From NCBI RefSeq assembly GCF_014076415.1, contig NZ_CP043568.1:2232001-2296000 (forward strand): 64,000 nucleotides of DNA, read 5' to 3'. Shown here piece after piece: positions 1 through 7,412 of the stretch (positions are counted from its first letter, which is position 1; each line of letters begins with the position of its first letter). Source of the stretch: Comamonas testosteroni. Lineage in GTDB: Bacteria; Pseudomonadota; Gammaproteobacteria; Burkholderiales; Burkholderiaceae_C. The notes beneath the pieces were generated by a model, which was given only the letters and a program-made list of their open reading frames with translations, did no database searches and had not been told where the DNA came from. A program made the position numbers and the translations under genes.

Positions 1-195
1 ACGCTGAAACATCAGATACAGCGCGGCATCGCTGTCCTGCGTGATGAGGTCTTGCAACCACAGATCAAGCTGGTGCAGCTTGATGGCAAAGCCTGGGATG
101 CGCAGCGGCTCGGTCAGCAGAACCGCGAGTGCGGCCTCCAGATCCGACCATAGGCCCAGCAGGTCTTCATAAGGGTCGTCGTAGCGTGCGTGCAT
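1..195 (-). CDS. N-terminal part of an unidentified protein (cut by window edge)
   Basis: The reverse strand opens with ATG at 195-193 and reads 65 codons without a stop to the window edge, starting MHARYDDPYEDLLGLWSDLE and continuing with a leucine-rich helical stretch. It begins 15 nt after the stop of the protease gene (211-849), so the two are probably co-transcribed. From memory, similar openings occur in Comamonadaceae proteins that continue into an HD/HD-GYP-type phosphohydrolase domain, but the diagnostic HD residues lie outside the window. The function is therefore left open. Confidence 0.6.
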   Translation of the reverse strand, partial: MHARYDDPYEDLLGLWSDLEAALAVLLTEPLRIPGFAIKLHQLDLWLQDLITQDSDAALYLMFQR

Positions 196-210
196 GGGCG
201 AGAGGCGGGT

Positions 211-849
211 TCAGTTCTTTTCCAGAACCATCTCATTGCCCTTGCGGGTCATCTGAAACCGGGTCAGCAGGCTGTTGCCTAGCAGCACATAGGGCATGGA
301 CTGGGGGGCAACTACGGCCTCTATGCCGTAGACCTCCATCTCGCCCAGTTTGACGCTGTCGAGCTTGATGCGCCAGCCTTGGGCAGTGCCGTTGGCTGTG
401 CGCATCAGGACGGGGACACCCTGCTCGTAGGGCAGGCCCATGCGATCGGCATCGGCGCGGCCTATGGCAATGGTGCTGGCGCCGGTGTCCACCATGTACT
501 GCATGGTTTTTCCGTTGATATAGCCGCGATCCACAAAATGGCCGCGCGAGTCGGCGATCAGGACCAGCCGGCCCGAGCGCGCGGCGCCGCCAATGCCGCC
601 CCGGCTGCCCACGCTGACCGGAGCATCGCCCAGGCGCACGGTCTGGCGCCGGCCCTTGATATCCACCACGGCGGTGTCGCCGCTGATCTGCAGCAGGCGC
701 ACCTCCTTGTGGCTTTCGTTGACGGCCAGCGCCTTGGGGGCACTGCCATCAATGACCAGCAAGGCCTTGCTGCCCAGCACGCCAGTCAGGGCTACGGACT
801 GTCCAAAGACACTGCTGGAGGCCACAGCGACTGAAAGCATGAGCCCCAT
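211..849 (-). CDS. Retropepsin-like (clan AA) aspartic protease, exported
   Basis: This is a predicted single-domain aspartic protease of the retropepsin-like bacterial family (TIGR02281 type). The active-site motif VDTGAST lies near residue 119 of the 212-residue protein, followed by the hydrophobic flap and a C-terminal LLGNSLL motif typical of these domains. The reading frame is open back to 975, but codons between 975 and 850 are GC-rich dispersed-repeat sequence. I therefore place the start at ATG 849 (or 840), which gives a short N-terminal hydrophobic segment, MGLMLSVAVASSSVFGQ, resembling a signal peptide. It lies between yajQ and the cut-off gene on the same strand. The substrate is unknown. 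Confidence 0.75.
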   Translation of the reverse strand: MGLMLSVAVASSSVFGQSVALTGVLGSKALLVIDGSAPKALAVNESHKEVRLLQISGDTAVVDIKGRRQTVRLGDAPVSVGSRGGIGGAARSGRLVLIADSRGHFVDRGYINGKTMQYMVDTGASTIAIGRADADRMGLPYEQGVPVLMRTANGTAQGWRIKLDSVKLGEMEVYGIEAVVAPQSMPYVLLGNSLLTRFQMTRKGNEMVLEKN

Positions 850-972
850 GCGACGCAGGCGGGAGGCGCTGGGCAAGGAGCTGAGCCGGCCGCGTCGCCC
901 TGTGGCAACGGCCTCGCCCCCCTCCCACAAGGCGAGGGAAGGGGAAGCAGCGGAGCTGCGCAGGGGGGGCTT
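850..972. repeat. GC-rich dispersed intergenic repeat
   Basis: This stretch between yajQ and the protease contains G- and C-runs arranged as imperfect inverted repeats (for example a GGGGGG run near 964-969 and CCCCCCTCCC near 919-927). It resembles the short GC-rich repeats scattered between genes in Comamonas and Acidovorax. It happens to be open in the protease frame and would add 42 unlikely residues (Arg, Ser, Gly rich) to its N-terminus. Confidence 0.5.
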
Positions 973-975
973 CAT

Positions 976-1461
976 TCAATCGCGGAAGTTGTTGAACGAC
1001 AGAGGGTGGTCGGCCAGATCCTTGCGGATCAATGCCATGGCCGCCTGCAGGTCGTCACGCTTGGCTCCGGTGATGCGGACCTTCTCTTCCTGAATGGCGG
1101 CCTGCACCTTGAGCTTGCTTTCCTTCATCAGCTTCTGGATCTTCTTGGCCAGCTCGGACTCGATGCCGTTCTTGACCTTGATGAGCTGCTTGACCTTGTC
1201 GCCGCCAATCTTCTGTGCCTTCTGGATGTCCAGGAAGCGCACATCGACATTGCGCTTGGTCAGCTTGTTGCGCAGCAGATCTTCGACTTGCTGCAGCTGG
1301 AACTCGGCATCGCCGTAAATGGTGATTTCCTTGTCCTTGAGTTCGACGGCGGCCGATGTGCCCTTGAAGTCGAAACGGGTGCCAATTTCCTTGGTGGCGT
1401 TGTCAACGGCGTTCTTCACTTCGACGAAATCGGCTTCGCAAACAGTGTCAAAAGAAGGCAT
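976..1461 (-). CDS. yajQ: YajQ-family nucleotide/c-di-GMP-binding protein
   Basis: A 161-residue protein matching the full length of the YajQ (DUF520) family, opening [18 protein letters not shown] and ending in the conserved PLSFNNFRD. The family folds as two ferredoxin-like domains that bind nucleic acid or nucleotides; some members are c-di-GMP effectors working with a LysR-type regulator. Nothing here says which role applies. It is divergent from murB with about 100 nt between them. The stop codon abuts the repeat that precedes the protease gene. Confidence 0.95.
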   Translation of the reverse strand: MPSFDTVCEADFVEVKNAVDNATKEIGTRFDFKGTSAAVELKDKEITIYGDAEFQLQQVEDLLRNKLTKRNVDVRFLDIQKAQKIGGDKVKQLIKVKNGIESELAKKIQKLMKESKLKVQAAIQEEKVRITGAKRDDLQAAMALIRKDLADHPLSFNNFRD

Positions 1462-1564
1462 GTGTAATTCCTATCAGTATCAGAGCGGTAAACAGCCACA
1501 GTGCGCCGGGCCGTGATGTGCTGCTTGCCAGCAGCAGAGCAGGCGCAGTGCGACAATTGGATGG

Positions 1565-2662
1565 ATGTTAGTCGAGAAAAATGTTCCCCTGCAGCATTGC
1601 AACACCTTTGGCATTGCCGCGCGCGCCGAAACGCTGGTGCGCATTCGTAGCCAGGACGATATCCGTCAGTTTCTCGCCGACCCGCTATGGGGGCGGCAGC
1701 CTGTGTTCGTCCTTGGCGGTGGCAGCAATGTGGTGCTCACGGGCGACGTAGCCCCCGTGGTGCTCAAGATGGAAATCATGGGCATGCGGCTGCTGCGCGA
1801 AACCGACAAGCACTGGATTGTCGAGATCGGGGCGGGCGAGCGCTGGCATGACATGGTGGCATGGACGCTGGCACAGGGCTATACAGGCCTTGAAAACATG
1901 GCCCTGATTCCAGGCACGGTAGGCGCGGCCCCGGTGCAGAACATCGGCGCTTACGGGCTGGAGCTGCAGGATCGCTTCGACTCCCTGGACGCGATCGATC
2001 TGGTCACCGGCGAGCAGTTCAGCCTCAATGCCGCGCAATGTGCCTTCGGCTACCGTGACTCGGTGTTCAAGCATGCACCGGCTCAGCCCAAGTACTGGCC
2101 CGTGACGGGCTCGACGGCTGTCCCTCGCGGCCTGGGACTCAAGGGGCGGGCGGTGATTACCCGGGTGCGTCTGGCGCTGCCCAAGAGCTGGCAGCCGGAT
2201 CTGGGCTATCTCGATCTGCAGCGCAAGCAGGCGGAAAAAGGCATAGAGCAGCCGACTGCGCAGCAGATCTTTGAATGGGTCTGCGAGATTCGTCGCGCCA
2301 AGCTGCCGGACCCAGAAGTCATCGGCAATGCGGGAAGCTTCTTCAAGAATCCCACGGTGACGACCGAGCAATGCGCGGACATCATCGCGCGCGAGCCAAA
2401 GATTGTTCACTATCCCATGGATGATGGCTCCATCAAGCTGGCGGCCGGCTGGCTGATCGATGCCTGCGGCTGGAAAGGCAAGACCATGGGCCGGGCGGGC
2501 GTTTACGACAGGCAGGCGCTGGTGCTGGTCAATCGCGGAGATCGCCACAGCCTCGACGCCAGCGTGACCGGCGGCGAGGTGATGACGCTTGCAGGGGCAA
2601 TTCAGACCAGTGTCTACGAGCGCTTTGGCATTCGCCTGGAGCCCGAGCCGGTGGTGATCTGA
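1565..2662 (+). CDS. murB: UDP-N-acetylenolpyruvoylglucosamine reductase
   Basis: MurB reduces UDP-GlcNAc-enolpyruvate to UDP-MurNAc with NADPH and FAD, the second committed step of peptidoglycan precursor synthesis in the cytoplasm. The 365-residue protein has the FAD-binding GGGSNVV motif near residue 52, the IPGTVGAAPVQNIGAYG signature near residue 115, the YRDSVFK block, and the GNAGSFFKNP segment with the catalytic serine near residue 258. The length and the extra loop region fit type I (E. coli-like) MurB. It is divergent from yajQ and ends just before a strong hairpin terminator. Confidence 0.97.
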   Translation: MLVEKNVPLQHCNTFGIAARAETLVRIRSQDDIRQFLADPLWGRQPVFVLGGGSNVVLTGDVAPVVLKMEIMGMRLLRETDKHWIVEIGAGERWHDMVAWTLAQGYTGLENMALIPGTVGAAPVQNIGAYGLELQDRFDSLDAIDLVTGEQFSLNAAQCAFGYRDSVFKHAPAQPKYWPVTGSTAVPRGLGLKGRAVITRVRLALPKSWQPDLGYLDLQRKQAEKGIEQPTAQQIFEWVCEIRRAKLPDPEVIGNAGSFFKNPTVTTEQCADIIAREPKIVHYPMDDGSIKLAAGWLIDACGWKGKTMGRAGVYDRQALVLVNRGDRHSLDASVTGGEVMTLAGAIQTSVYERFGIRLEPEPVVI

Positions 2663-2681
2663 CTTGGTCGGTGCCAACAAA

Positions 2682-2705
2682 AAATGGAGCCAGGAGGCTC
2701 CATTT
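2682..2705. terminator. Bidirectional intrinsic terminator between murB and the secreted hypothetical gene
   Basis: A perfect 10-bp stem, AAATGGAGCC / GGCTCCATTT, with a 4-nt loop AGGA. A-rich sequence on the left and T residues on the right let it serve both converging genes. Confidence 0.85.
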
Positions 2706-2722
2706 CTGATGGTGAAGAGCGC

Positions 2723-3214
2723 TTATTTCCAGAAGGCTGGGCGCAGCAAAATGCCCGAAATACGGTAAGGAGCCTTGGGCTCGACCGCCAGCTCCATGGG
2801 TACAAAGCCCTTGGTGCAGCTCAGCAGCACGCTGGTGGCCAGAGGTGTGGAGCTTTCCATGCGGCCAACCGCCTGGCAACTGCCGACGCCGGCGCGCACG
2901 GAGTCCAGGGCTTTCTGCACGGTGTCGATGGGGGAATTCTTGAGGAACTCCTCGTTGAAATTGTTGGCAGCCAGCTTGGACTTGCCGTCCATGGCTGCGA
3001 CAACTGCCTGCAGGCGCTTGCGCAATGCGGCGTCTGCGGCCGCGGCATCCACATTGGCAGGGGCTGCCTGGGCTGCAGGTGCAGCCTGCGGCGCAGCGGC
3101 CTTGGCGGCGTCGGCTGCAGCGGCATCGGGCTGGGCCTGCGCTGCAGTCATGAAGCCGGCGGCAGCCAGCAGGGCGGTCAGACAAACAGCATTGCGTGTT
3201 TTGGTGGTAATCAT
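2723..3214 (-). CDS. Secreted hypothetical protein with Ala/Pro-rich linker
   Basis: A 163-residue protein I do not recognise. It has a clear signal peptide (MITTKTRNAVCLTALLAAAG, cleavage probably after AQA near residue 27), then an Ala/Pro-rich low-complexity linker to about residue 62, then a folded C-terminal domain of about 100 residues with two cysteines (SCQAV, LSCTKG) that could form a disulfide in the periplasm. It converges on murB across a shared terminator and is divergent from phaR with about 260 nt between. No catalytic motif is visible. Confidence 0.7.
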   Translation of the reverse strand: MITTKTRNAVCLTALLAAAGFMTAAQAQPDAAAADAAKAAAPQAAPAAQAAPANVDAAAADAALRKRLQAVVAAMDGKSKLAANNFNEEFLKNSPIDTVQKALDSVRAGVGSCQAVGRMESSTPLATSVLLSCTKGFVPMELAVEPKAPYRISGILLRPAFWK

Positions 3215-3343
3215 CCGTTGAGCCTTTCGTCAAACAACGAGAGGCACTGTAAACCTTCTGCAAGCTTGATTTCGATAGACGGCAAACTGTTTTTTGTGAA
3301 TAAATGGCAAAGACCTGATGCTGGCTGTGACGGCGGTGCGACT

Positions 3344-3431
3344 TTGTTGCAGCGCAGACAAGCTTGTTTGTCAGGGTTACTGCTTGCCGATGAGGCTTGT
3401 GCACTGCCTAAAATCTGTTGCACTGCAATAG
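3344..3431 (+). promoter_or_regulatory. TGC-rich dyads upstream of phaR, candidate PhaR autoregulatory sites
   Basis: The phaR upstream region carries a perfect 11-nt dyad TTGCACTGCAA at 3418-3428. Related elements are TTGTTGCAGCGCAG around 3344-3357 and TTGTGCACTGCC around 3398-3409. PhaR proteins studied in other bacteria bind TGC/GCA-rich dyads and repress their own gene and phasin genes. Assignment here is inference from position and motif type only. Confidence 0.4.
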
Positions 3432-3476
3432 CTCAATTGACGACGGGGCCGACCCCCAGAACATAAAGGACTTGCG

Positions 3477-4022
3477 ATGCAAGAAAACAAAGAGGGCAAA
3501 GAGGGTGATGTCCAGGTGGGGAGCCAGCGAATCATCAAGAAGTATCCCAATCGCCGCCTCTACGACACGAATACCTCTTCATACATCACTCTGGCCGAGG
3601 TCAAGCAACTGGTCATGGATAGCGAGCCGGTGGTCATCAGGGATGCCAAGACCAATGAAGACCTGACGCGTTCCATCCTGCTGCAGATCATTCTGGAAGA
3701 AGAAGCGGGCGGGGCTCCGATGTTCTCCGAGGCCATGCTGGCCAACATCATTCGCTTCTACGGTCATGCCATGCAGGGCTTCATGGGGAGTTACATCGAA
3801 AAGAATGTGCAGATGTTCACGGACTTTCAAAGCAAGCTTGCGGGCCAGTCCCAGGGCATGAACCCCGAGGCCTGGAAGCAGTTCATGAGCATGCAGCCTC
3901 AAGCCATGCAGGGTTTGATGGGCAGCTATATGGAGCAGTCCCAGAACATGTTCACGCAGATGCAGGAGCAGATGCAAAAGCAGACGGAACAGATGCTGGG
4001 CGTGTTCGGCATCAAGCGCTGA
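3477..4022 (+). CDS. phaR: Polyhydroxyalkanoate synthesis repressor PhaR
   Basis: A 181-residue DNA-binding regulator of PHA granule formation. The conserved N-terminal domain is evident in RIIKKYPNRRLYDTNTSSYI near residue 19 and the following DLTRSILLQIILEEE stretch. The C-terminal half is Met/Gln rich and probably helical (QMQEQMQKQTEQM), as in family members that bind PHB granules. In the known system PhaR represses phasin genes until it is titrated by nascent PHB. An AAAGGA ribosome site precedes the ATG. It is a single-gene unit closed by a strong terminator; no phaC or phasin gene is in the window. Confidence 0.93.
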   Translation: MQENKEGKEGDVQVGSQRIIKKYPNRRLYDTNTSSYITLAEVKQLVMDSEPVVIRDAKTNEDLTRSILLQIILEEEAGGAPMFSEAMLANIIRFYGHAMQGFMGSYIEKNVQMFTDFQSKLAGQSQGMNPEAWKQFMSMQPQAMQGLMGSYMEQSQNMFTQMQEQMQKQTEQMLGVFGIKR

Positions 4023-4041
4023 ACGAAAACTGCTTTTCCAT

Positions 4042-4066
4042 AGCGGGCCAACGGCCCGCTTTTTTT
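4042..4066 (+). terminator. Intrinsic terminator of phaR
   Basis: An 8-bp stem AGCGGGCC / GGCCCGCT with a 3-nt loop AAC, followed by seven T residues. Confidence 0.93.
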
Positions 4067-4238
4067 GTGTCTGTTGCTGGCGTCTGCCTGTGCTAGTCCT
4101 AATTGACGATGTTTGCGATTGTCGCTGGTCGAACAATGATTTCGTTGCTTCGGAATCGCGAGTGGGCAAGGAAGAAGAACGATCAGAGAAGTTCAATGAC
4201 AGGTAGATGCATGGTGGATGCATCCAAGGAGACTAGGC

Positions 4239-5621
4239 ATGAAGTTAGGAGAGGGACCCCGTTTGCTGGCGGTCTTGGCTGCAGGTGCATTGTTTGTTGG
4301 GGCGGTCTGGGCCAAGGCGACGCCCGATGAACTGGCCAGGCTGGGCAAGTCGTTGACCTGCACGGGAGGAGAAAAAGCCGGTACAGCCAGTGGTGTGCCC
4401 GAGTTCACGGGGAAATGGCTGGGTACGCCACCTGGCATTCAATACAACCCGCATGCTGGCCAGCACCCGGTGGACCCCTATGCCGGTGAAAAGCCTTTGT
4501 TCATTATCACGGCTGAGAATCTGGCTCAGCATGCCGAGCGCCTTGCAGAAGGCCAGAAGGCCATGTTTGCCAAATACCCCAGGACCTATCGCATTCCGGT
4601 CTATCAGGGGCATCGCGACTTCCGCTTTTCGGATGCCGTCTGCGCGGCGGCCCGAAAGAACGCCCAGGATGCGGTGATGAACGCAGACGGTCAGGGCACA
4701 ACGGGTGCGGTCAAGGGAGCGCTGCCCTTCCCGTTCCCCAGAAACGGACTTGAGCTGGCCTTCAACAATCTTTTGCCATCGCGTGCTTTCACCGAACACA
4801 CGCTGCGTGACAACGCCAATGTGCTGGCCGATGGAAGCATCGTCTGGGGTCGTGCCGACAATCGCGCCTTCAGCCAGGTCAACGACCCGGCCAACGCAGG
4901 ACAGCCACTGAGCAGTCCCATGTCCCAGGGCATGAATGCAGTCAAGCTGCCAGAGCGTGAGAAGGGCGGCGTCAGCGTAGTGTCCGAGCCGGTTGAATTT
5001 GGCAAGGAAAAGCGCCTGGGCTGGAGCTATGACCCCGGCACACGTCGTGTGCGCCAGATTCCCGAATACGGCTTCGATCAGCCTCTGTCGGGCACCGGCG
5101 GCAAGCTGACGATTGACTCCGATCGTCTGTTCAACGGCTCGCCCGAGCGCTACAACTGGAAGTCACTGGGCAAGAGGGAAGTCTATGTGCCGGCCAATGC
5201 CTACAAGATTCACGGCAGCAACGTGAAGTATGCCGATCTGCTCAAACCCGGTCATGAAAACCCCGACTACATGCGCTACGAGCTACGCCGTGTCTGGGTG
5301 CTGGAGGCTTCGCTCAAGGATGGCTATCGCCACATGTTCGGCAAGCGCGTGCTGTTCCTCGATGAAGATACCGGCCAGGCGCTGATGAGCGATTACTACG
5401 ATGCACGTGGCCAGTTGTGGCTGCAGGCGGTGGTCAATCATTACTACGCCTTCGACGCCCGGATCTGGCATGCGGGCACCAGCTTTTATCACGACCTGAA
5501 CTCTGGCGGCTATGTGGCCTACAACCTGTTCCAGGAACGCCCCCAGGGGCCTGTCTTGAACAAGGGCAATATGACTGCGGCCATGTTTACGCCCGAAGCG
5601 GCGCGTAACGCGGGCAACTAA
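4239..5621 (+). CDS. DUF1329 outer-membrane/periplasmic protein
   Basis: A DUF1329 family protein of about 460 residues. The start is set at ATG 4239 because AAGGAGA (4226-4232) lies 6 nt upstream; an earlier in-frame ATG at 4218 lacks a site. The N-terminus is a signal peptide (hydrophobic LLAVLAAGALFVGAVWAKA). DUF1329 proteins have an LolA/LolB-like fold and are often encoded with DUF1302 proteins and hydrophobic-compound catabolism genes. The next gene is a hydroxysteroid dehydrogenase, although a terminator separates them, so a role in handling a hydrophobic substrate at the envelope is inference. There is no DUF1302 partner nearby. Confidence 0.8.
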   Translation: MKLGEGPRLLAVLAAGALFVGAVWAKATPDELARLGKSLTCTGGEKAGTASGVPEFTGKWLGTPPGIQYNPHAGQHPVDPYAGEKPLFIITAENLAQHAERLAEGQKAMFAKYPRTYRIPVYQGHRDFRFSDAVCAAARKNAQDAVMNADGQGTTGAVKGALPFPFPRNGLELAFNNLLPSRAFTEHTLRDNANVLADGSIVWGRADNRAFSQVNDPANAGQPLSSPMSQGMNAVKLPEREKGGVSVVSEPVEFGKEKRLGWSYDPGTRRVRQIPEYGFDQPLSGTGGKLTIDSDRLFNGSPERYNWKSLGKREVYVPANAYKIHGSNVKYADLLKPGHENPDYMRYELRRVWVLEASLKDGYRHMFGKRVLFLDEDTGQALMSDYYDARGQLWLQAVVNHYYAFDARIWHAGTSFYHDLNSGGYVAYNLFQERPQGPVLNKGNMTAAMFTPEAARNAGN

Positions 5622-5686
5622 AAAATGAATCCGGTAAACAGCCTGTGGCGTACTTTGTGTGGCTGTGGGCTTTTGCCATTCAAGCC

Positions 5687-5711
5687 AGGAGGCGCTTGCA
5701 CCTCCTTTTTT
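5687..5711 (+). terminator. Intrinsic terminator after the DUF1329 gene
   Basis: Stem AGGAGG (5687-5692) / CCTCCT (5701-5706) with an 8-nt loop, running into six T residues. Confidence 0.8.
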
Positions 5712-5768
5712 ATCTGGCCGTAGCAATGCCCTGCTCAGGGCTTGGAAAAAATCAAGAGGAGACAGAGG

Positions 5769-6533
5769 ATGACAAATCGTTTGCAGGGCAAGGTGGCGCT
5801 GGTCACTGGTGGTGCCAGTGGTGTGGGTCTGGAGGTGGTGAAGCTGCTTCTTGGTGAAGGCGCCAAGGTCGCATTCAGCGATATCAATGAAGCGGCGGGG
5901 CAGCAACTGGCGGCTGAATTGGGAGAACGCTCCATGTTCGTCCGCCATGACGTGAGCAGCGAGACGGACTGGACGCTTGTGATGGCGGCGGTGCAGCAAC
6001 GTCTTGGCCGGCTCGATGTGCTGGTCAACAATGCCGGCATCCTGCTGCCTGGCGATATGGAAACCGGGCGTCTGGAGGATTTCAGCCGCCTGCTCAAGAT
6101 CAACACCGAGTCGGTCTTCATCGGTTGCCAGCAGGGCATTGCGGCGATGAAGCAGACAGGGGGCTCCATCATCAACATGGCCTCGATATCCAGCTGGCTG
6201 CCCGTGGAGCAATACGCCGGCTATAGCGCCAGCAAGGCAGCTGTGTCGGCACTGACCCGTGCCGCTGCCCTGAACTGTCGCAAGCAAGGCTATGCAATTC
6301 GCGTCAATTCCATTCATCCTGATGGCATCTATACGCCCATGATGCAGGCTTCGCTGCCAAAGGGCGTGAGCAAGGAAATGATCTTGCATGACCCCAAGCT
6401 CAACCGCGCCGGCCGCGCCTATATGCCTGAGCGTATCGCGCAGTTGGTGCTGTTCCTGGCCAGCGACGAGTCCAGTGTCATGAGCGGTAGCGAGCTGCAT
6501 GCCGATAACTCGATTCTGGGCATGGGACTATAG
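5769..6533 (+). CDS. 3beta/17beta-hydroxysteroid dehydrogenase (SDR family)
   Basis: A classical short-chain dehydrogenase of 254 residues that oxidises 3beta- and 17beta-hydroxysteroids with NAD. It has the cofactor motif TGGASGVG, the NNAG block, the catalytic Ser in INMASISS, and YSASK with catalytic Tyr and Lys. Its sequence appears almost identical to the crystallised C. testosteroni enzyme, including the unusual C-terminus DNSILGMGL; this is from memory, not alignment. The start ATG 5769 matches the known MTNRLQGK N-terminus and has AAGAGGAG upstream. It is flanked by terminators on both sides and so is monocistronic. The enzyme works at the entry to testosterone degradation. Confidence 0.95.
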   Translation: MTNRLQGKVALVTGGASGVGLEVVKLLLGEGAKVAFSDINEAAGQQLAAELGERSMFVRHDVSSETDWTLVMAAVQQRLGRLDVLVNNAGILLPGDMETGRLEDFSRLLKINTESVFIGCQQGIAAMKQTGGSIINMASISSWLPVEQYAGYSASKAAVSALTRAAALNCRKQGYAIRVNSIHPDGIYTPMMQASLPKGVSKEMILHDPKLNRAGRAYMPERIAQLVLFLASDESSVMSGSELHADNSILGMGL

Positions 6534-6561
6534 ATGAGAGCTTGAACCTGACCGTCCCCGG

Positions 6562-6588
6562 AAGGCCTTGAAGCGTTTTCAAGGCCTT
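6562..6588 (+). terminator. Intrinsic terminator of the hydroxysteroid dehydrogenase gene
   Basis: A perfect 11-bp stem AAGGCCTTGAA / TTCAAGGCCTT with a 5-nt loop, followed by a T-containing stretch. The same stem sequence recurs in the terminator at 16121-16146. Confidence 0.88.
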
Positions 6589-6681
6589 TGCCGTTTTGCT
6601 GGGTAGGATGATGCAGGCAATGGTCTTGGACGGTAAAGATGCAGCCGTTCAAGTTCGGTTGGGTTTTGAGAGGATACCTTC

Positions 6682-7074
6682 ATGAAATTGGGTTACACAA
6701 TCATCTACGTCCCGGATGTCTCGGCATCGCTGGAATTCTTTAACCGGGCATTCGGCATACAACAGCGTTTTCTGCATGAATCCGGAACCTATGGCGAGCT
6801 CGAGACAGGGCAGACCACGCTGGCATTTGCCGTCCATGAGCTGGGCGCGTTGAATTTTCCTGGAGGCCATGTCGAAGCGCACAGCTCTGCCAAGCCATTG
6901 GGATTTGAAATCGCGCTGGTCACTGAGGATGTGGAGGTGGCCCATAGGAGCGCGCTGAGCGCAGGCGCCATCGAGATGGCCGCTCCGACGGCCAAACCCT
7001 GGGGGCAGATGGTGTCTTATCTGCGTTGCCCTGACGGCACCGTGGTGGAGCTTTGTACGCCCATGGCTGCCTGA
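6682..7074 (+). CDS. VOC (glyoxalase/bleomycin-resistance fold) protein
   Basis: A 130-residue vicinal-oxygen-chelate protein. It has the paired beta-alpha-beta-beta-beta modules, with LGYTIIYVPDVSASLEFFN at the start, FAVHELG in the middle and the terminal RCPDGTVVELCTPM strand carrying the conserved Glu. Metal ligands and substrate cannot be assigned from the sequence. It lies downstream of the steroid dehydrogenase terminator on the same strand and appears to be its own unit. Confidence 0.8.
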   Translation: MKLGYTIIYVPDVSASLEFFNRAFGIQQRFLHESGTYGELETGQTTLAFAVHELGALNFPGGHVEAHSSAKPLGFEIALVTEDVEVAHRSALSAGAIEMAAPTAKPWGQMVSYLRCPDGTVVELCTPMAA

Positions 7075-7412
7075 GCCGGAGAGATGCTTGCCCGCAAAGG
7101 CGCAAGGTCCGGGTCGGGTCTCCCGCACTGTTTGCAAGATCGCAAACATGCGGTGCAAGTTGCACGCTGGCAGAGTTCGAGCAGGCAGATCTCTGTGCCG
7201 CCTGGCCCGAGCGAGCCTCGAGCAGCAATGCTGTCCCGAGACAAGAGACACTGCGCGGGCACATGGCGGCTCTGTGACGATGGGCCAGGACCAGCCCCAT
7301 CGGCAGTCATTTCCATGCTGAGGCGGTTTAGTATGGTTTTGATAGCTGTCAACGCTTTATGGGCAAGGTATTGCTTCTATATACTCACATTTTTTTGTGA
7401 ACAGGGGAAGCA
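7075..7412. other. Gene-free stretch between the VOC gene and the Sel1 gene
   Basis: I see no convincing gene in these 338 bases. Around 7338-7377 there is a degenerate copy of the Comamonadaceae dispersed motif (GATAGCTGTCAACGCTTTA). A TATACT at 7380-7385 is a possible -10 element for the Sel1 gene, without a good -35. Confidence 0.5.
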
